A stretch of DNA of 56,041 nt, taken from positions 1 to 56,041 of the forward strand of contig CAJOGQ010000005.1 in the NCBI GenBank assembly GCA_905234125.1, read 5' to 3'. The translations under genes were made by a program, and so were the position numbers. Shown here in pieces: positions 22,830-29,717 of the stretch. The stretch is from an uncultured Bacteroidaceae bacterium (lineage in GTDB: Bacteria; Bacteroidota; Bacteroidia; Bacteroidales; Bacteroidaceae). Under the pieces are notes generated by a model. The model saw nothing but the letters and a program-made list of their open reading frames with translations. It was not told the origin of the DNA and did not search any database. The stretch's first letter is position 1; every line of letters starts with the position of its first letter.

Positions 22830-24960
22830 TGTGCTTGAAGAGGCGATCCACATCGAGGGAGAGGGTCGTCATGAAGGTGAGGCCTTCTGTCATGGGACTG
22901 TTGAAGTAGTAGTATTTGGGACGGTAGTCGAGGAGGTTGTCGATGGCGAGGGTCCAGCGGAAGGCGGTGCCGAAGCGTTGGGTGGCAGAGAGTTTCCAGA
23001 GGGTATAGGCGGGATAGTTTGTGGGGGCAAGGAGCGAGGGGCGAGGGGCGAGAGAAATGTCTGATGTTTGGGTATCCTCTTGCCCCTTACCTCCTGCCCC
23101 TTGCCCCGTCGAGAGCATCGAGGTAGCTCTGATGGCAGAGAGGAAACGTCCATTGAGGGAGAGGCGCAGTCCATAGCGACGTGTCCATTGGTGATCCCAG
23201 TCGATGCGTGCCGTGAGGGAATGATGTCGTGCTGGGATGTATTGGTTGTTCACCGTATTGCCATCTTTGTCTTTGGGGATGCGTTCATTGGTGTAGGCAT
23301 AGGAGATGCGGGCGGTGATGCCATTGTCCCATCGAGCCTGAGCAGTTGCCTCGGCACCATAGATGGAGTAGGAATCAAGATTGATGTAGTCGAGGTGTAA
23401 TTGAGTGCTCTCTTGCCCCATGCCTCCTGTTCCTTGCCCCTCCAAATAGTGGGGCACACCTGTGGCAAGTTTGTTCCTCACTTCGTTGTAGTAGGTTGAT
23501 GCGGTGAGGTTGTAGTGCCCTTGGGTGTAGTCGGCTGAGAGCGTGAAGTTATGGCTCACTTCTGCTTTCAGGATGGGATTGCCATTCACTATCCAGATGC
23601 CAGCCATATCGAAGTTGTAGTATTTCTCTTTGAGTGATGGGGCACGGAATCCCATACCATAACTGAAGCGGAAGTTGAGGGTTGAGGGTTGAGAGTTGAG
23701 GGTTAAGGGCAGGGAGTAGCGTGCAGAGAGTTTTGGGGTGAGGCGTGAGTCGTTGCCATCGGAGAAGTAGTCGTAGCGCAGGGCACCCACTACCTCCCAT
23801 TGAGAATCGATGAGCCAGTCGTACTGTGCAAAGGCATCGACGACACGTTGGTCGTAGGTTTCCCTGTCGAGGTTCTTGTGCATCAGATAGTCATAGACGT
23901 AGTCAGCCCCAAAGGTGAGGATGTCGCCCTGACGGAAACTGTGGTTATAGACGCCTCGCAAGGTGTTCTGGGAATTGCTGTATTGGCGTATTTCCTTGTG
24001 GGTGATGTCATAATAGACACTTTTGTCATATTGATCGAAGGCGTAGGAGAAATCAAGATTATCGCGCTCAGATAGCTCCCACAACATCCGAAGGCCAGAG
24101 GAGAAGTTGTGGTAGTAGTCAGGATTTTTGGGATCTCGTGGCAGATAGCGCATGAAACGTCCGATGCGACCAATCAGTTTCAGATGGTCTGTGGGCATGT
24201 AAGTGAATCGATCCTTGACACTCACCACATCTTCGTCGTACACATGATGCACCACTTGTGCGGCAGGATTGGGACCATTCTTTACATCGTAGCCTCCGTT
24301 TAGATTGGTGTGGAGTGTCATCGCATTTCTCCAATGTTTGCGATTGAGTCCCCACGTGATGTCGCAGCGGTAGTTGCGATAGCCAACGTGGGTGTTGTAG
24401 TTGAGTGTCCAAGGCCGAGCTCCCTCCTTCGTGATGAGGTTGATGACACCGCCCCCGGCATTGCTGCCATAGAGTGCAGAGGCTGCTCCCTTCACAATCT
24501 CGATGCGTTCTATATTTGCCATGTTCAGACGGGTGAAGTCGATGTCATCAAGCGTCTCACCTGCCATCCGTTCACCATCCACGAGGAACAGGACGCTCTG
24601 ACCTCCGAATCCGCTGAAATTCAGGTGAAGTTGCTGGTTCATGGCATACGAGAACTCCACCCCTGGCAACTCCTGCTGCATCAAATCCACCACATTGGTG
24701 GCATCCACCTTCTCAATGTCATCCGCCGTGATGAGTCGTGTCTGTATCGGCACATCCTTCAGCAATTTAGGGGTGCGGGTGCCGGTGATGACTACATCGT
24801 TGAGCCATTGGGTGGAGTCGGCCTGCTGTGCAGAAAGGTTGAGAAGGGAAGTGAAAGGGGAGTTAAAGAGAATGGAAAGGACAATACCTTGCCAACAGCA
24901 AGACATACGTCCCTTTAACTCCCTTTTCAATTCCTTTCTATTCCTTTCCATACCCTTCAT
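22825..24960 (-). CDS. hmuR: TonB-dependent heme receptor of the HmuR type
   Basis: 711 residues. The plug domain starts near residue 50 (NDVVITGTRTPKLLKDVPIQT) and includes NAGGGVINLITK. The barrel has the FRAP motif followed by NPIL, as in heme receptors (FRAP...NPNL), although no histidine is seen between them. It would import heme through the outer membrane, fed by the HmuY protein encoded one base upstream. Three loops carry repeat-derived inserts: LNSQPSTLN, GQGTGGMGQESTQ and a 28-residue insert at 23023-23107. The start at 24960 fits the operon spacing. MSCCWQGIVL at 24906 would give a shorter signal peptide. Confidence 0.85.
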   Translation of the reverse strand: MKGMERNRKELKRELKGRMSCCWQGIVLSILFNSPFTSLLNLSAQQADSTQWLNDVVITGTRTPKLLKDVPIQTRLITADDIEKVDATNVVDLMQQELPGVEFSYAMNQQLHLNFSGFGGQSVLFLVDGERMAGETLDDIDFTRLNMANIERIEIVKGAASALYGSNAGGGVINLITKEGARPWTLNYNTHVGYRNYRCDITWGLNRKHWRNAMTLHTNLNGGYDVKNGPNPAAQVVHHVYDEDVVSVKDRFTYMPTDHLKLIGRIGRFMRYLPRDPKNPDYYHNFSSGLRMLWELSERDNLDFSYAFDQYDKSVYYDITHKEIRQYSNSQNTLRGVYNHSFRQGDILTFGADYVYDYLMHKNLDRETYDQRVVDAFAQYDWLIDSQWEVVGALRYDYFSDGNDSRLTPKLSARYSLPLTLNSQPSTLNFRFSYGMGFRAPSLKEKYYNFDMAGIWIVNGNPILKAEVSHNFTLSADYTQGHYNLTASTYYNEVRNKLATGVPHYLEGQGTGGMGQESTQLHLDYINLDSYSIYGAEATAQARWDNGITARISYAYTNERIPKDKDGNTVNNQYIPARHHSLTARIDWDHQWTRRYGLRLSLNGRFLSAIRATSMLSTGQGAGGKGQEDTQTSDISLAPRPSLLAPTNYPAYTLWKLSATQRFGTAFRWTLAIDNLLDYRPKYYYFNSPMTEGLTFMTTLSLDVDRLFKHK
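23023..23107. repeat. In-frame palindromic element in the heme receptor
   Basis: GGGGCAAGG and GGGGCGA units form the left arm and their complements (TTGCCCC) the right arm, around a centre of about 22 bases. On the minus strand it encodes GQGAGGKGQEDTQ, TSDI and SLAPRPSLLAP. It is homologous to 30494-30581. Confidence 0.88.
23408..23443. repeat. Single arm of the same element in another receptor loop
   Basis: It encodes GQGTGGMGQESTQ on the minus strand, matching the first half of the insert at 23023-23107. Confidence 0.75.
23674..23711. repeat. GTTGAGG heptad tract in the receptor
   Basis: Five GTTGAGG/GTTGAGA/GTTAAGG units encode PLTLNSQPSTLN, upstream of the FRAP motif. Confidence 0.75.
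24840..24956. repeat. Palindrome spanning the receptor's signal peptide
   Basis: GGAAGTGAAAGGGGAGTTAA (from about 24849) is matched by the complement of a similar run at 24909-24938, with about 18 of 21 identical in the core. The intervening part and the arms encode the N terminus and signal peptide. Confidence 0.6.
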
Positions 24961-24961
24961 C

Positions 24962-25708
24962 TTAATACGGATATTTGTAGTTGATGGTCAGGCAGCACTT
25001 GGTGCCCTTCTCGTTCATGTGGTTTGCCAGTTGGAGGGCGGCATGAGTGCCATCAGCAAACCGTACAATGAAGATATGGGAATTGAGGGTGAAGAGGGGA
25101 GGCATGGGGGGAATGTCCACCCGAAGCCATGACGACAACACCTTGTTCAGCTTGATGCCTTGACTGCCGATGAGGCCTTGCAACATCTGGTCTTGCACCG
25201 CCCACACATCCTGCTCGTCCCACTCGTCAGGCGTAAAGATAGAGTCTTTGAATGCCTCGCTGCTGGCGGGTAGCTGCTCCATGAGTACGTAATTGGTTTC
25301 CAAGACCTTTCCACCATTTGTGCGCACATTATTCCGATGCACGGCAAAGCTCCATTGTGCCGGTTCGGGTTGAGGCTCAGTGGGTCGGAAACCCTCATAC
25401 CGATAGTTGGACAGCCCTTCGCCGAACACATCGTACCAGTAGGTGTAGATGCCGGGGGAGTTGGGGGTTGAGGAATCGGATGGAGTCTGCTCTGACAAGG
25501 GTATGCTCATCGTCACGAATCCCTTCCCCACATCCTTTAAGTCGATGTAGTGCCAATCCGCCCAACTCGAAGCATCCACATACAGCTGGTTCTGTGTGGT
25601 TGATGGCGTGTCCGCAGGGTCATCATACAGGTTGCCTAACACATCTTTACAAGCTGAGAGCGATAACATCGCCCCCAGCCAGTAAATGATATGTAGTCTC
25701 CTCGTCAT
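24962..25708 (-). CDS. hmuY: HmuY-family heme-binding lipoprotein
   Basis: 248 residues with a lipoprotein signal (LGAMLSLSAC, Cys20). The family signature is visible as QLYVDASSWADWHYIDLKD, close to the start of HmuY domains, followed by a beta-rich body and a C-terminal FIVRFADGTHAALQL segment. HmuY captures heme at the cell surface and passes it to the receptor. Its stop is one base before the receptor's ATG and its start follows the calycin gene by three bases, so the three form an operon. The axial histidines cannot be assigned by eye. Confidence 0.85.
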   Translation of the reverse strand: MTRRLHIIYWLGAMLSLSACKDVLGNLYDDPADTPSTTQNQLYVDASSWADWHYIDLKDVGKGFVTMSIPLSEQTPSDSSTPNSPGIYTYWYDVFGEGLSNYRYEGFRPTEPQPEPAQWSFAVHRNNVRTNGGKVLETNYVLMEQLPASSEAFKDSIFTPDEWDEQDVWAVQDQMLQGLIGSQGIKLNKVLSSWLRVDIPPMPPLFTLNSHIFIVRFADGTHAALQLANHMNEKGTKCCLTINYKYPY

Positions 25709-25711
25709 GGA

Positions 25712-26572
25712 TTATTCAGCAGCGGTTTCAAAAGTAGCCACAATGGGGAAAGGCATTGCTCCAGGCTTGAAGCTGTTAATGACCTTGATGCCATTCTCTG
25801 TCTTTTCCACCTGAATGTAGCTTGATGCATCCAATTCGTAGTCATCGTCCATTGTCGTGGCTCCGTTCCTCACGGCAGTCAGATGCTCTGTCACTCCTTC
25901 GCCATATAAACGATAGAAGGCTCCCTTCTCTTCGTCGTAGGCGATGTTCTTGAGGGTGTAAGCCCCTAATGTGAGATCACCCATTGGTGTTCCCTCCACC
26001 TGATACTCAGGCAGGGAGAGGTTGAGGGTGCCGTCGGGGTTGGCTGTCACTTTGTAGGTGATATTGACGGGGTAGGGGTTTCCTCCCACCTCAATGGTGT
26101 TGATGCCGCTGAAATTGCCGTTCAGTTCACATGCCAGAGGTGCTTTGCCTGCATAGAAAGTGATTGCGGTTCCACCCATTACATCGGGCATGGTGATGAC
26201 GAACTCTTCTGGATTCCCGTTGACAGAAGCTGCGTATTTCCCCTCCTTGCCACGATATACCATGGTGAGGGTTCCTGTACCTGAGAAGGTTTGTTGGGCT
26301 TCATCGAACGTGACGTTTGCGAAGTCCACATCACCCCATTGTGGGTCATGGAAAGACACCGTGTATTGGTCGTTCTCGGCCTTCACGCTCATTGTAGCCT
26401 GGTTGCCATAGTAGGAATCCTTGAAGTAGCCCGAAGAAACGAAAATGTAACCATTGAGTCCCTCCACGGGATCGATGATGGGTTTGTGCTTGTTGTTGTC
26501 GTCGTCGCTGCTGCATGCTGTCATGCCGATGAGGCCGACAAGCATCAGTGCTAAAAGTTTGATAGTTTTCAT
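25712..26572 (-). CDS. Calycin-like lipoprotein, first gene of the heme operon
   Basis: 286 residues with a lipoprotein signal (VGLIGMTAC, Cys20) followed by an Asp/Asn-rich spacer. Two similar beta-rich halves carry alternating motifs such as FSGTGTLTMVYRGKEG and LNGNFSGINTIEVGG. This matches Bacteroidales calycin-like domains, which often accompany HmuY. A heme-binding or heme-carrier role is inferred from the context. It has its own leader with a hairpin and a possible operator. Confidence 0.75.
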   Translation of the reverse strand: MKTIKLLALMLVGLIGMTACSSDDDNNKHKPIIDPVEGLNGYIFVSSGYFKDSYYGNQATMSVKAENDQYTVSFHDPQWGDVDFANVTFDEAQQTFSGTGTLTMVYRGKEGKYAASVNGNPEEFVITMPDVMGGTAITFYAGKAPLACELNGNFSGINTIEVGGNPYPVNITYKVTANPDGTLNLSLPEYQVEGTPMGDLTLGAYTLKNIAYDEEKGAFYRLYGEGVTEHLTAVRNGATTMDDDYELDASSYIQVEKTENGIKVINSFKPGAMPFPIVATFETAAE

Positions 26573-26634
26573 TTTGTTGATAGATGTTTTGAATGTTAAA
26601 AAGCCATTCCGGCATGCTGTCCGGAAAATCGCTG

Positions 26635-26679
26635 CAAAGGTACGGCTTTTTCTCCTATCTCACAATCCCCATTTGTGAG
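26635..26679 (-). promoter_or_regulatory. Promoter and candidate operator of the heme operon
   Basis: The -7 box TACCTTTG lies at 26635-26642 (minus). A TTG about 20 bases upstream lies inside a perfect inverted repeat, CTCACAA (26659-26665) and TTGTGAG (26673-26679) with a 7-base spacer. A regulator bound there would cover the -33 box. The leader also holds TTCCGG...CCGGAA (26607-26626) followed on the minus strand by a T-rich run. Confidence 0.5.
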
Positions 26680-26689
26680 GATTTCCACT

Positions 26690-27676
26690 CTATCCCCGTG
26701 GCAGCTTCTCCAGAAGAATCTCTATCAGCCTCGGCACGGCATACTGATCCAGGTCCTCTTCCTTCACCCAGATGTATCCCTCCGGAAGGTCAGGTTCCCT
26801 CTCCGTCTCCCACAGATAAAAGTCTGCCAAGAGGATGCGGTGGGTCAGCACATGCTTCACATCCTTGCACACCATCTTAGCCCCCTGAGGTATGGCATCC
26901 TCAGCCACATTCATCGGTTCCCATAAGCCCTGCCATATATCACCCGCAGGCCTCTTCCTGATGGCAGTCATCCCCTGCCACCTAATATATATATATATGA
27001 GTCGGCGGGTCTTCACCTCCACTTTCTTCAGCTTCACCGGCAAGCTTCCCACCCGATTCGTCCTGAAGGCTTCGCAGGTTTCCTGAAGCGTACACTCCAT
27101 GCAGTCAGGCGATGAAGGCAGACATTGCATGGCTCCGAAGTCCATCATGGCCTGATTGAATTCCGCTGGACGATCCTCCGGAAGAAGACTCTGCGCCAGC
27201 TCCCTGAAGAGCTTCTTGCCCTCCGTCGAATTGATGGGCGTCTCCACCCCGAAATGTCTGGCCAGCACCCTGTAAACATTGCCATCCACCACCGCACTCG
27301 GTAGACCAAAAGCAATCGAACCGATAGCCGCCGCTGTATAATCTCCCACACCCTTCAAGGCCCGAAGACCCTCTATCGTCGATGGGAAACCACCAAGGGC
27401 GGTGACAGCCTTGGCCGTCTCATGCAGATGCCGCGCCCTGCTGTAATAGCCCAGACCCTGCCAAGCCTTCATCACCTCATCCTCCGTCGCCTCAGCCAGC
27501 CTCTCCACAGTCGGCCACTTGCTCACGAACTGCAGATAGTACTCCATACCCTGAGCGATTCGGGTCTGCTGAAGTATCACCTCGCTGAGCCAAATTCTAT
27601 ACGGGTCGCGCGTCCTTCGCCAGGGCAAATCGCGTCCGTTCAGAGCAAACCAGTCAAGTAGAGTAGTTGTAAACAT
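26690..27676 (-). CDS. mutY: A/G-specific adenine glycosylase
   Basis: 328 residues. The catalytic region has LQQTR (near residue 35), then the helix-hairpin-helix LKGVGDYTAAAIGS with the conserved aspartate downstream in AVVDGNVYR. A 4Fe-4S cluster motif with the spacing C-x6-C-x2-C-x5-C follows (CLPSSPDCMECTLQETC). A C-terminal NUDIX-like part recognises 8-oxoG. It removes A mispaired with 8-oxoguanine. It is divergent from the LuxR-type gene. Confidence 0.95.
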   Translation of the reverse strand: MFTTTLLDWFALNGRDLPWRRTRDPYRIWLSEVILQQTRIAQGMEYYLQFVSKWPTVERLAEATEDEVMKAWQGLGYYSRARHLHETAKAVTALGGFPSTIEGLRALKGVGDYTAAAIGSIAFGLPSAVVDGNVYRVLARHFGVETPINSTEGKKLFRELAQSLLPEDRPAEFNQAMMDFGAMQCLPSSPDCMECTLQETCEAFRTNRVGSLPVKLKKVEVKTRRLIYIYIRWQGMTAIRKRPAGDIWQGLWEPMNVAEDAIPQGAKMVCKDVKHVLTHRILLADFYLWETEREPDLPEGYIWVKEEDLDQYAVPRLIEILLEKLPRG

Positions 27677-27728
27677 GCCAACACTGCTAAAAAATTCTGC
27701 AAAGATAGCTCAACTGAAAGAAAATCAC

Positions 27729-27736
27729 TACCTTTG
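27729..27736 (+). promoter_or_regulatory. -7 box for the LuxR-type gene
   Basis: TACCTTTG, 22 bases before the ATG at 27759. It supports that start over an in-frame ATG at 27675 that would overlap mutY. Confidence 0.6.
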
Positions 27737-27758
27737 TCCCATCATAACAAATATTCCT

Positions 27759-28343
27759 ATGCCACATTTCGAGATAGCCATAGTAGATTCCAGCATCCTC
27801 TCAGCCCTCGGGTTGCAGCCGATCCTGTCAGACATGATACCCGGCGTGGAGGTCTCCATCTTCATCACCTTCGACGCCTTGCAAGCCTCCGACCGAGGGC
27901 AATACGTCCACTACTTCGTGGCTTCCAGCATCTATTTCGAACATGCCGCCTACTTCCGTTCAGGGGGGAAGCGCGTCATCATCCTTGTCAACGGCGACCT
28001 CCAAGTCCAGGGCATTCCCACCCTCAACGTCTGTCAGTCCGAGAGCGCCCTCGTCAAGTCCCTCCTCGCCGTCCACAGGCAAGGCCATCCCCACGGCATG
28101 CCATCCCGTCTCCACAATCCCGATCAGAAAGAAGACCGGGACCTCTCATCCCGTGAGCTCGAAGTCGCCATCCTCCTCGCCAAAGGCTATATCAACAAAG
28201 AAGTGGCCGACAAGCTCAACATCAGCACCAGCACCGTCATCACCCACCGCAAAAACATTATGGAGAAGCTCCAAGCCCGTTCCCTTGCCGACATCATCAT
28301 CCACGTCGTCATGAACGGCCTCGTCGATGTAGGGGAGCTTTAG
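27759..28343 (+). CDS. LuxR-type transcription regulator with a degenerate receiver
   Basis: 194 residues. The N-terminal part (1-115) looks like a receiver (EIAIVDSSILSALGLQPIL) but has no aspartate at the usual phosphorylation position. YFVASSIYF stands in that region. The C-terminal LuxR helix-turn-helix starts with LSSRELEVAILLAKGY and contains INKEVADKLNISTSTVITHRKNI. It therefore probably senses something other than phosphorylation. The codons are unusually rich in C at third positions compared with nearby genes. No target is evident, though the heme operon and mutY are close. Confidence 0.8.
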   Translation: MPHFEIAIVDSSILSALGLQPILSDMIPGVEVSIFITFDALQASDRGQYVHYFVASSIYFEHAAYFRSGGKRVIILVNGDLQVQGIPTLNVCQSESALVKSLLAVHRQGHPHGMPSRLHNPDQKEDRDLSSRELEVAILLAKGYINKEVADKLNISTSTVITHRKNIMEKLQARSLADIIIHVVMNGLVDVGEL

Positions 28344-28353
28344 CCCCTGTTCG

Positions 28354-28434
28354 TGCGCCTGACAGGACTCGAACCTGCACATCGGAGATACCAGATCCTA
28401 AGTCTGGCGCGTCTACCAATTCCGCCACAAGCGC
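28354..28434 (-). tRNA. tRNA-Leu (anticodon TAG)
   Basis: An 81-base cloverleaf on the minus strand. Acceptor GCGCTTG pairs with CAGGCGC (one G-U). The anticodon stem CCAGA/TCTGG holds the loop CTTAGGA. A variable arm and TTCGAGT T-loop are present. CCA is not encoded. The anticodon TAG reads CUA/CUG. Confidence 0.95.
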
Positions 28435-28452
28435 TCTCTGCTTAAGTGCGTG

Positions 28453-28460
28453 CAAAGGTA
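28453..28460 (-). promoter_or_regulatory. -7 box for tRNA-Leu
   Basis: TACCTTTG on the minus strand, 18 bases before the tRNA 5' end. A TTTG lies about 23 bases further upstream. Confidence 0.6.
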
Positions 28461-28515
28461 CGGAAAAAAACTGAAAGCAGACACAAAGTATTTGAGAAAA
28501 GTGGAGAGAAACAAG

Positions 28516-28552
28516 AATTTGCCCCTCTTGGACGGTCAAGAAGGGGCAAATT
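28516..28552 (-). terminator. Long hairpin downstream of the S41 peptidase gene
   Basis: AATTTGCCCCTCTTG pairs with CAAGAAGGGGCAAATT with a one-base bulge around GACGGT. On the minus strand it is followed by CTTGTTTCTC, so it is a weak terminator candidate for the S41 operon. Confidence 0.55.
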
Positions 28553-28613
28553 CAGTCAATTCTCAGAGCCAATTGTCACGCTTGGGATGTACACCACAAA
28601 AATTCTCAAGGTT

Positions 28614-28701
28614 GACGAGCCGGTACCCCCAAGGCGACGAGCCGGTAGCTCAAAGGCATTGAGCCAGTAGCACGATGGCGTTGAGCCGGTAGCTCGTTTA
28701 T
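28614..28701. repeat. Four tandem 22-bp units, GAGCCGGTAGCTC family, array 1
   Basis: Units start at 28614, 28636, 28658 and 28680. The first carries GAGCCGGTACCCCCAAGGC and the others GAGCCGGTAGCTC variants. The S41 gene's TAA stop lies in the last unit. Together with the tRNA and hairpin it fills the 28344-28697 gap. Confidence 0.88.
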
Positions 28702-29717
28702 TTGTCCATCGATAAATATTTACGTGCAGTCTCGATGTACGTGTCTTTTTTCTGTGCGATGTCGGCTCCAGACATGGAGAGGGGGATGTCGGGCTGGATG
28801 CCGAATTCGGTGTGGTTCATCTGGTGGTCGTAGATGATGACGGCGCTGTAGCGGATGGACCATCCGTTGGGGAGCTCGCTGTTGAAGGGCATGCCGGAAC
28901 CTCCGCCGGTCTGGTCGCCCATGATGGTGGCTTGGGGACAGCGTTTCATGCACTTGACGAAGTCGTTGGCTGCGGAATAGACGTGGCGGTTGGTGAGGAC
29001 GACGACGGGCTTTTGCCAGCGGATTCCGTCGGAGGCGGGATCGAGGTGTTCTGGCTCTGGGTGGGAGAAGTCGTTGTGTCCGGGGCCTGTCTTGTGGGAG
29101 ATGTAGCCGACGAGGAGCTTCTCGTTGGTGAAGTGGGAGGCGAGTGTGTGGGCTTTGGTGAGCTGTCCGCCTCCGTTGTTCCGCACGTCGATGATGATGC
29201 CCCGGCAGGTGGCGAGGTAGTTGAGCATGACGCTGACGTTTCCGTCGCCGACTCCCTCCTCGAAGGTCTGGCAGCGGACGTAGCCGATGTTGTCGTCGAG
29301 GATGATGTATTCGAGTCCGGAGGCTATCTGGTAGTTGTGTCCGAGGTAGAGGCGGGCTATGCTGTCGTTGTAGTTTTCGGGGTAGTCTTCGAAGAAGCTC
29401 CAGTTGCGTCCGAGGTCGAAGCCTGCGCTGATGTTGACGTGTCCGTCCTGAAGTTCGCCGAGCATGTTGCTGAGCACCTCGAAGAGCTGGACGCTGGACA
29501 TGTTTTCGTTCACCTGGGCGGCGTATCGGGTGTGGACTTCGTCCCAATCCACGCCAATCTCCTGCTTCTTGTAGTCGAAGAAACAGTAGTGCTCGTCCAT
29601 GATTTTCCACAGGGCCTCGAAGGTTCCCTGGCGGGAGTTGTCGTAGTGGTCTTCCCGGACGCAGGAGGTGGAAATGAATAGTGAGAGACTGACGGCTATG
29701 AGTAGGAGTTTCTTCAT
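28698..29717 (-). CDS. S41 family peptidase, lipoprotein
   Basis: 339 residues from ATG 29715-29717 with a lipoprotein signal (LSLFISTSC, Cys19). The S41 (tail-specific/tricorn-like) features are the ELQDGHVNI region, the YVRCQTFEEG strand, IIIDVRNNGGGQL, and a serine in TNRHVYSAANDF followed by GDQTGGGSG. It probably cleaves peptides in the periplasm. The start overlaps the upstream gene's TGA by four bases (ATGA). The open frame continues further upstream, but that part is the shadow of the neighbouring gene. Confidence 0.88.
   Translation of the reverse strand: MKKLLLIAVSLSLFISTSCVREDHYDNSRQGTFEALWKIMDEHYCFFDYKKQEIGVDWDEVHTRYAAQVNENMSSVQLFEVLSNMLGELQDGHVNISAGFDLGRNWSFFEDYPENYNDSIARLYLGHNYQIASGLEYIILDDNIGYVRCQTFEEGVGDGNVSVMLNYLATCRGIIIDVRNNGGGQLTKAHTLASHFTNEKLLVGYISHKTGPGHNDFSHPEPEHLDPASDGIRWQKPVVVLTNRHVYSAANDFVKCMKRCPQATIMGDQTGGGSGMPFNSELPNGWSIRYSAVIIYDHQMNHTEFGIQPDIPLSMSGADIAQKKDTYIETARKYLSMDK

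Noticed and set aside
28331..28348. Terminator for the LuxR-type gene
   Set aside because: AGGGG/CCCCT is only five pairs, includes the stop codon and has no T run.
28614..28701. Tandem 22-bp arrays as CRISPR
   Set aside because: The units are directly adjacent with no unique spacers, and no cas genes are present in the window.
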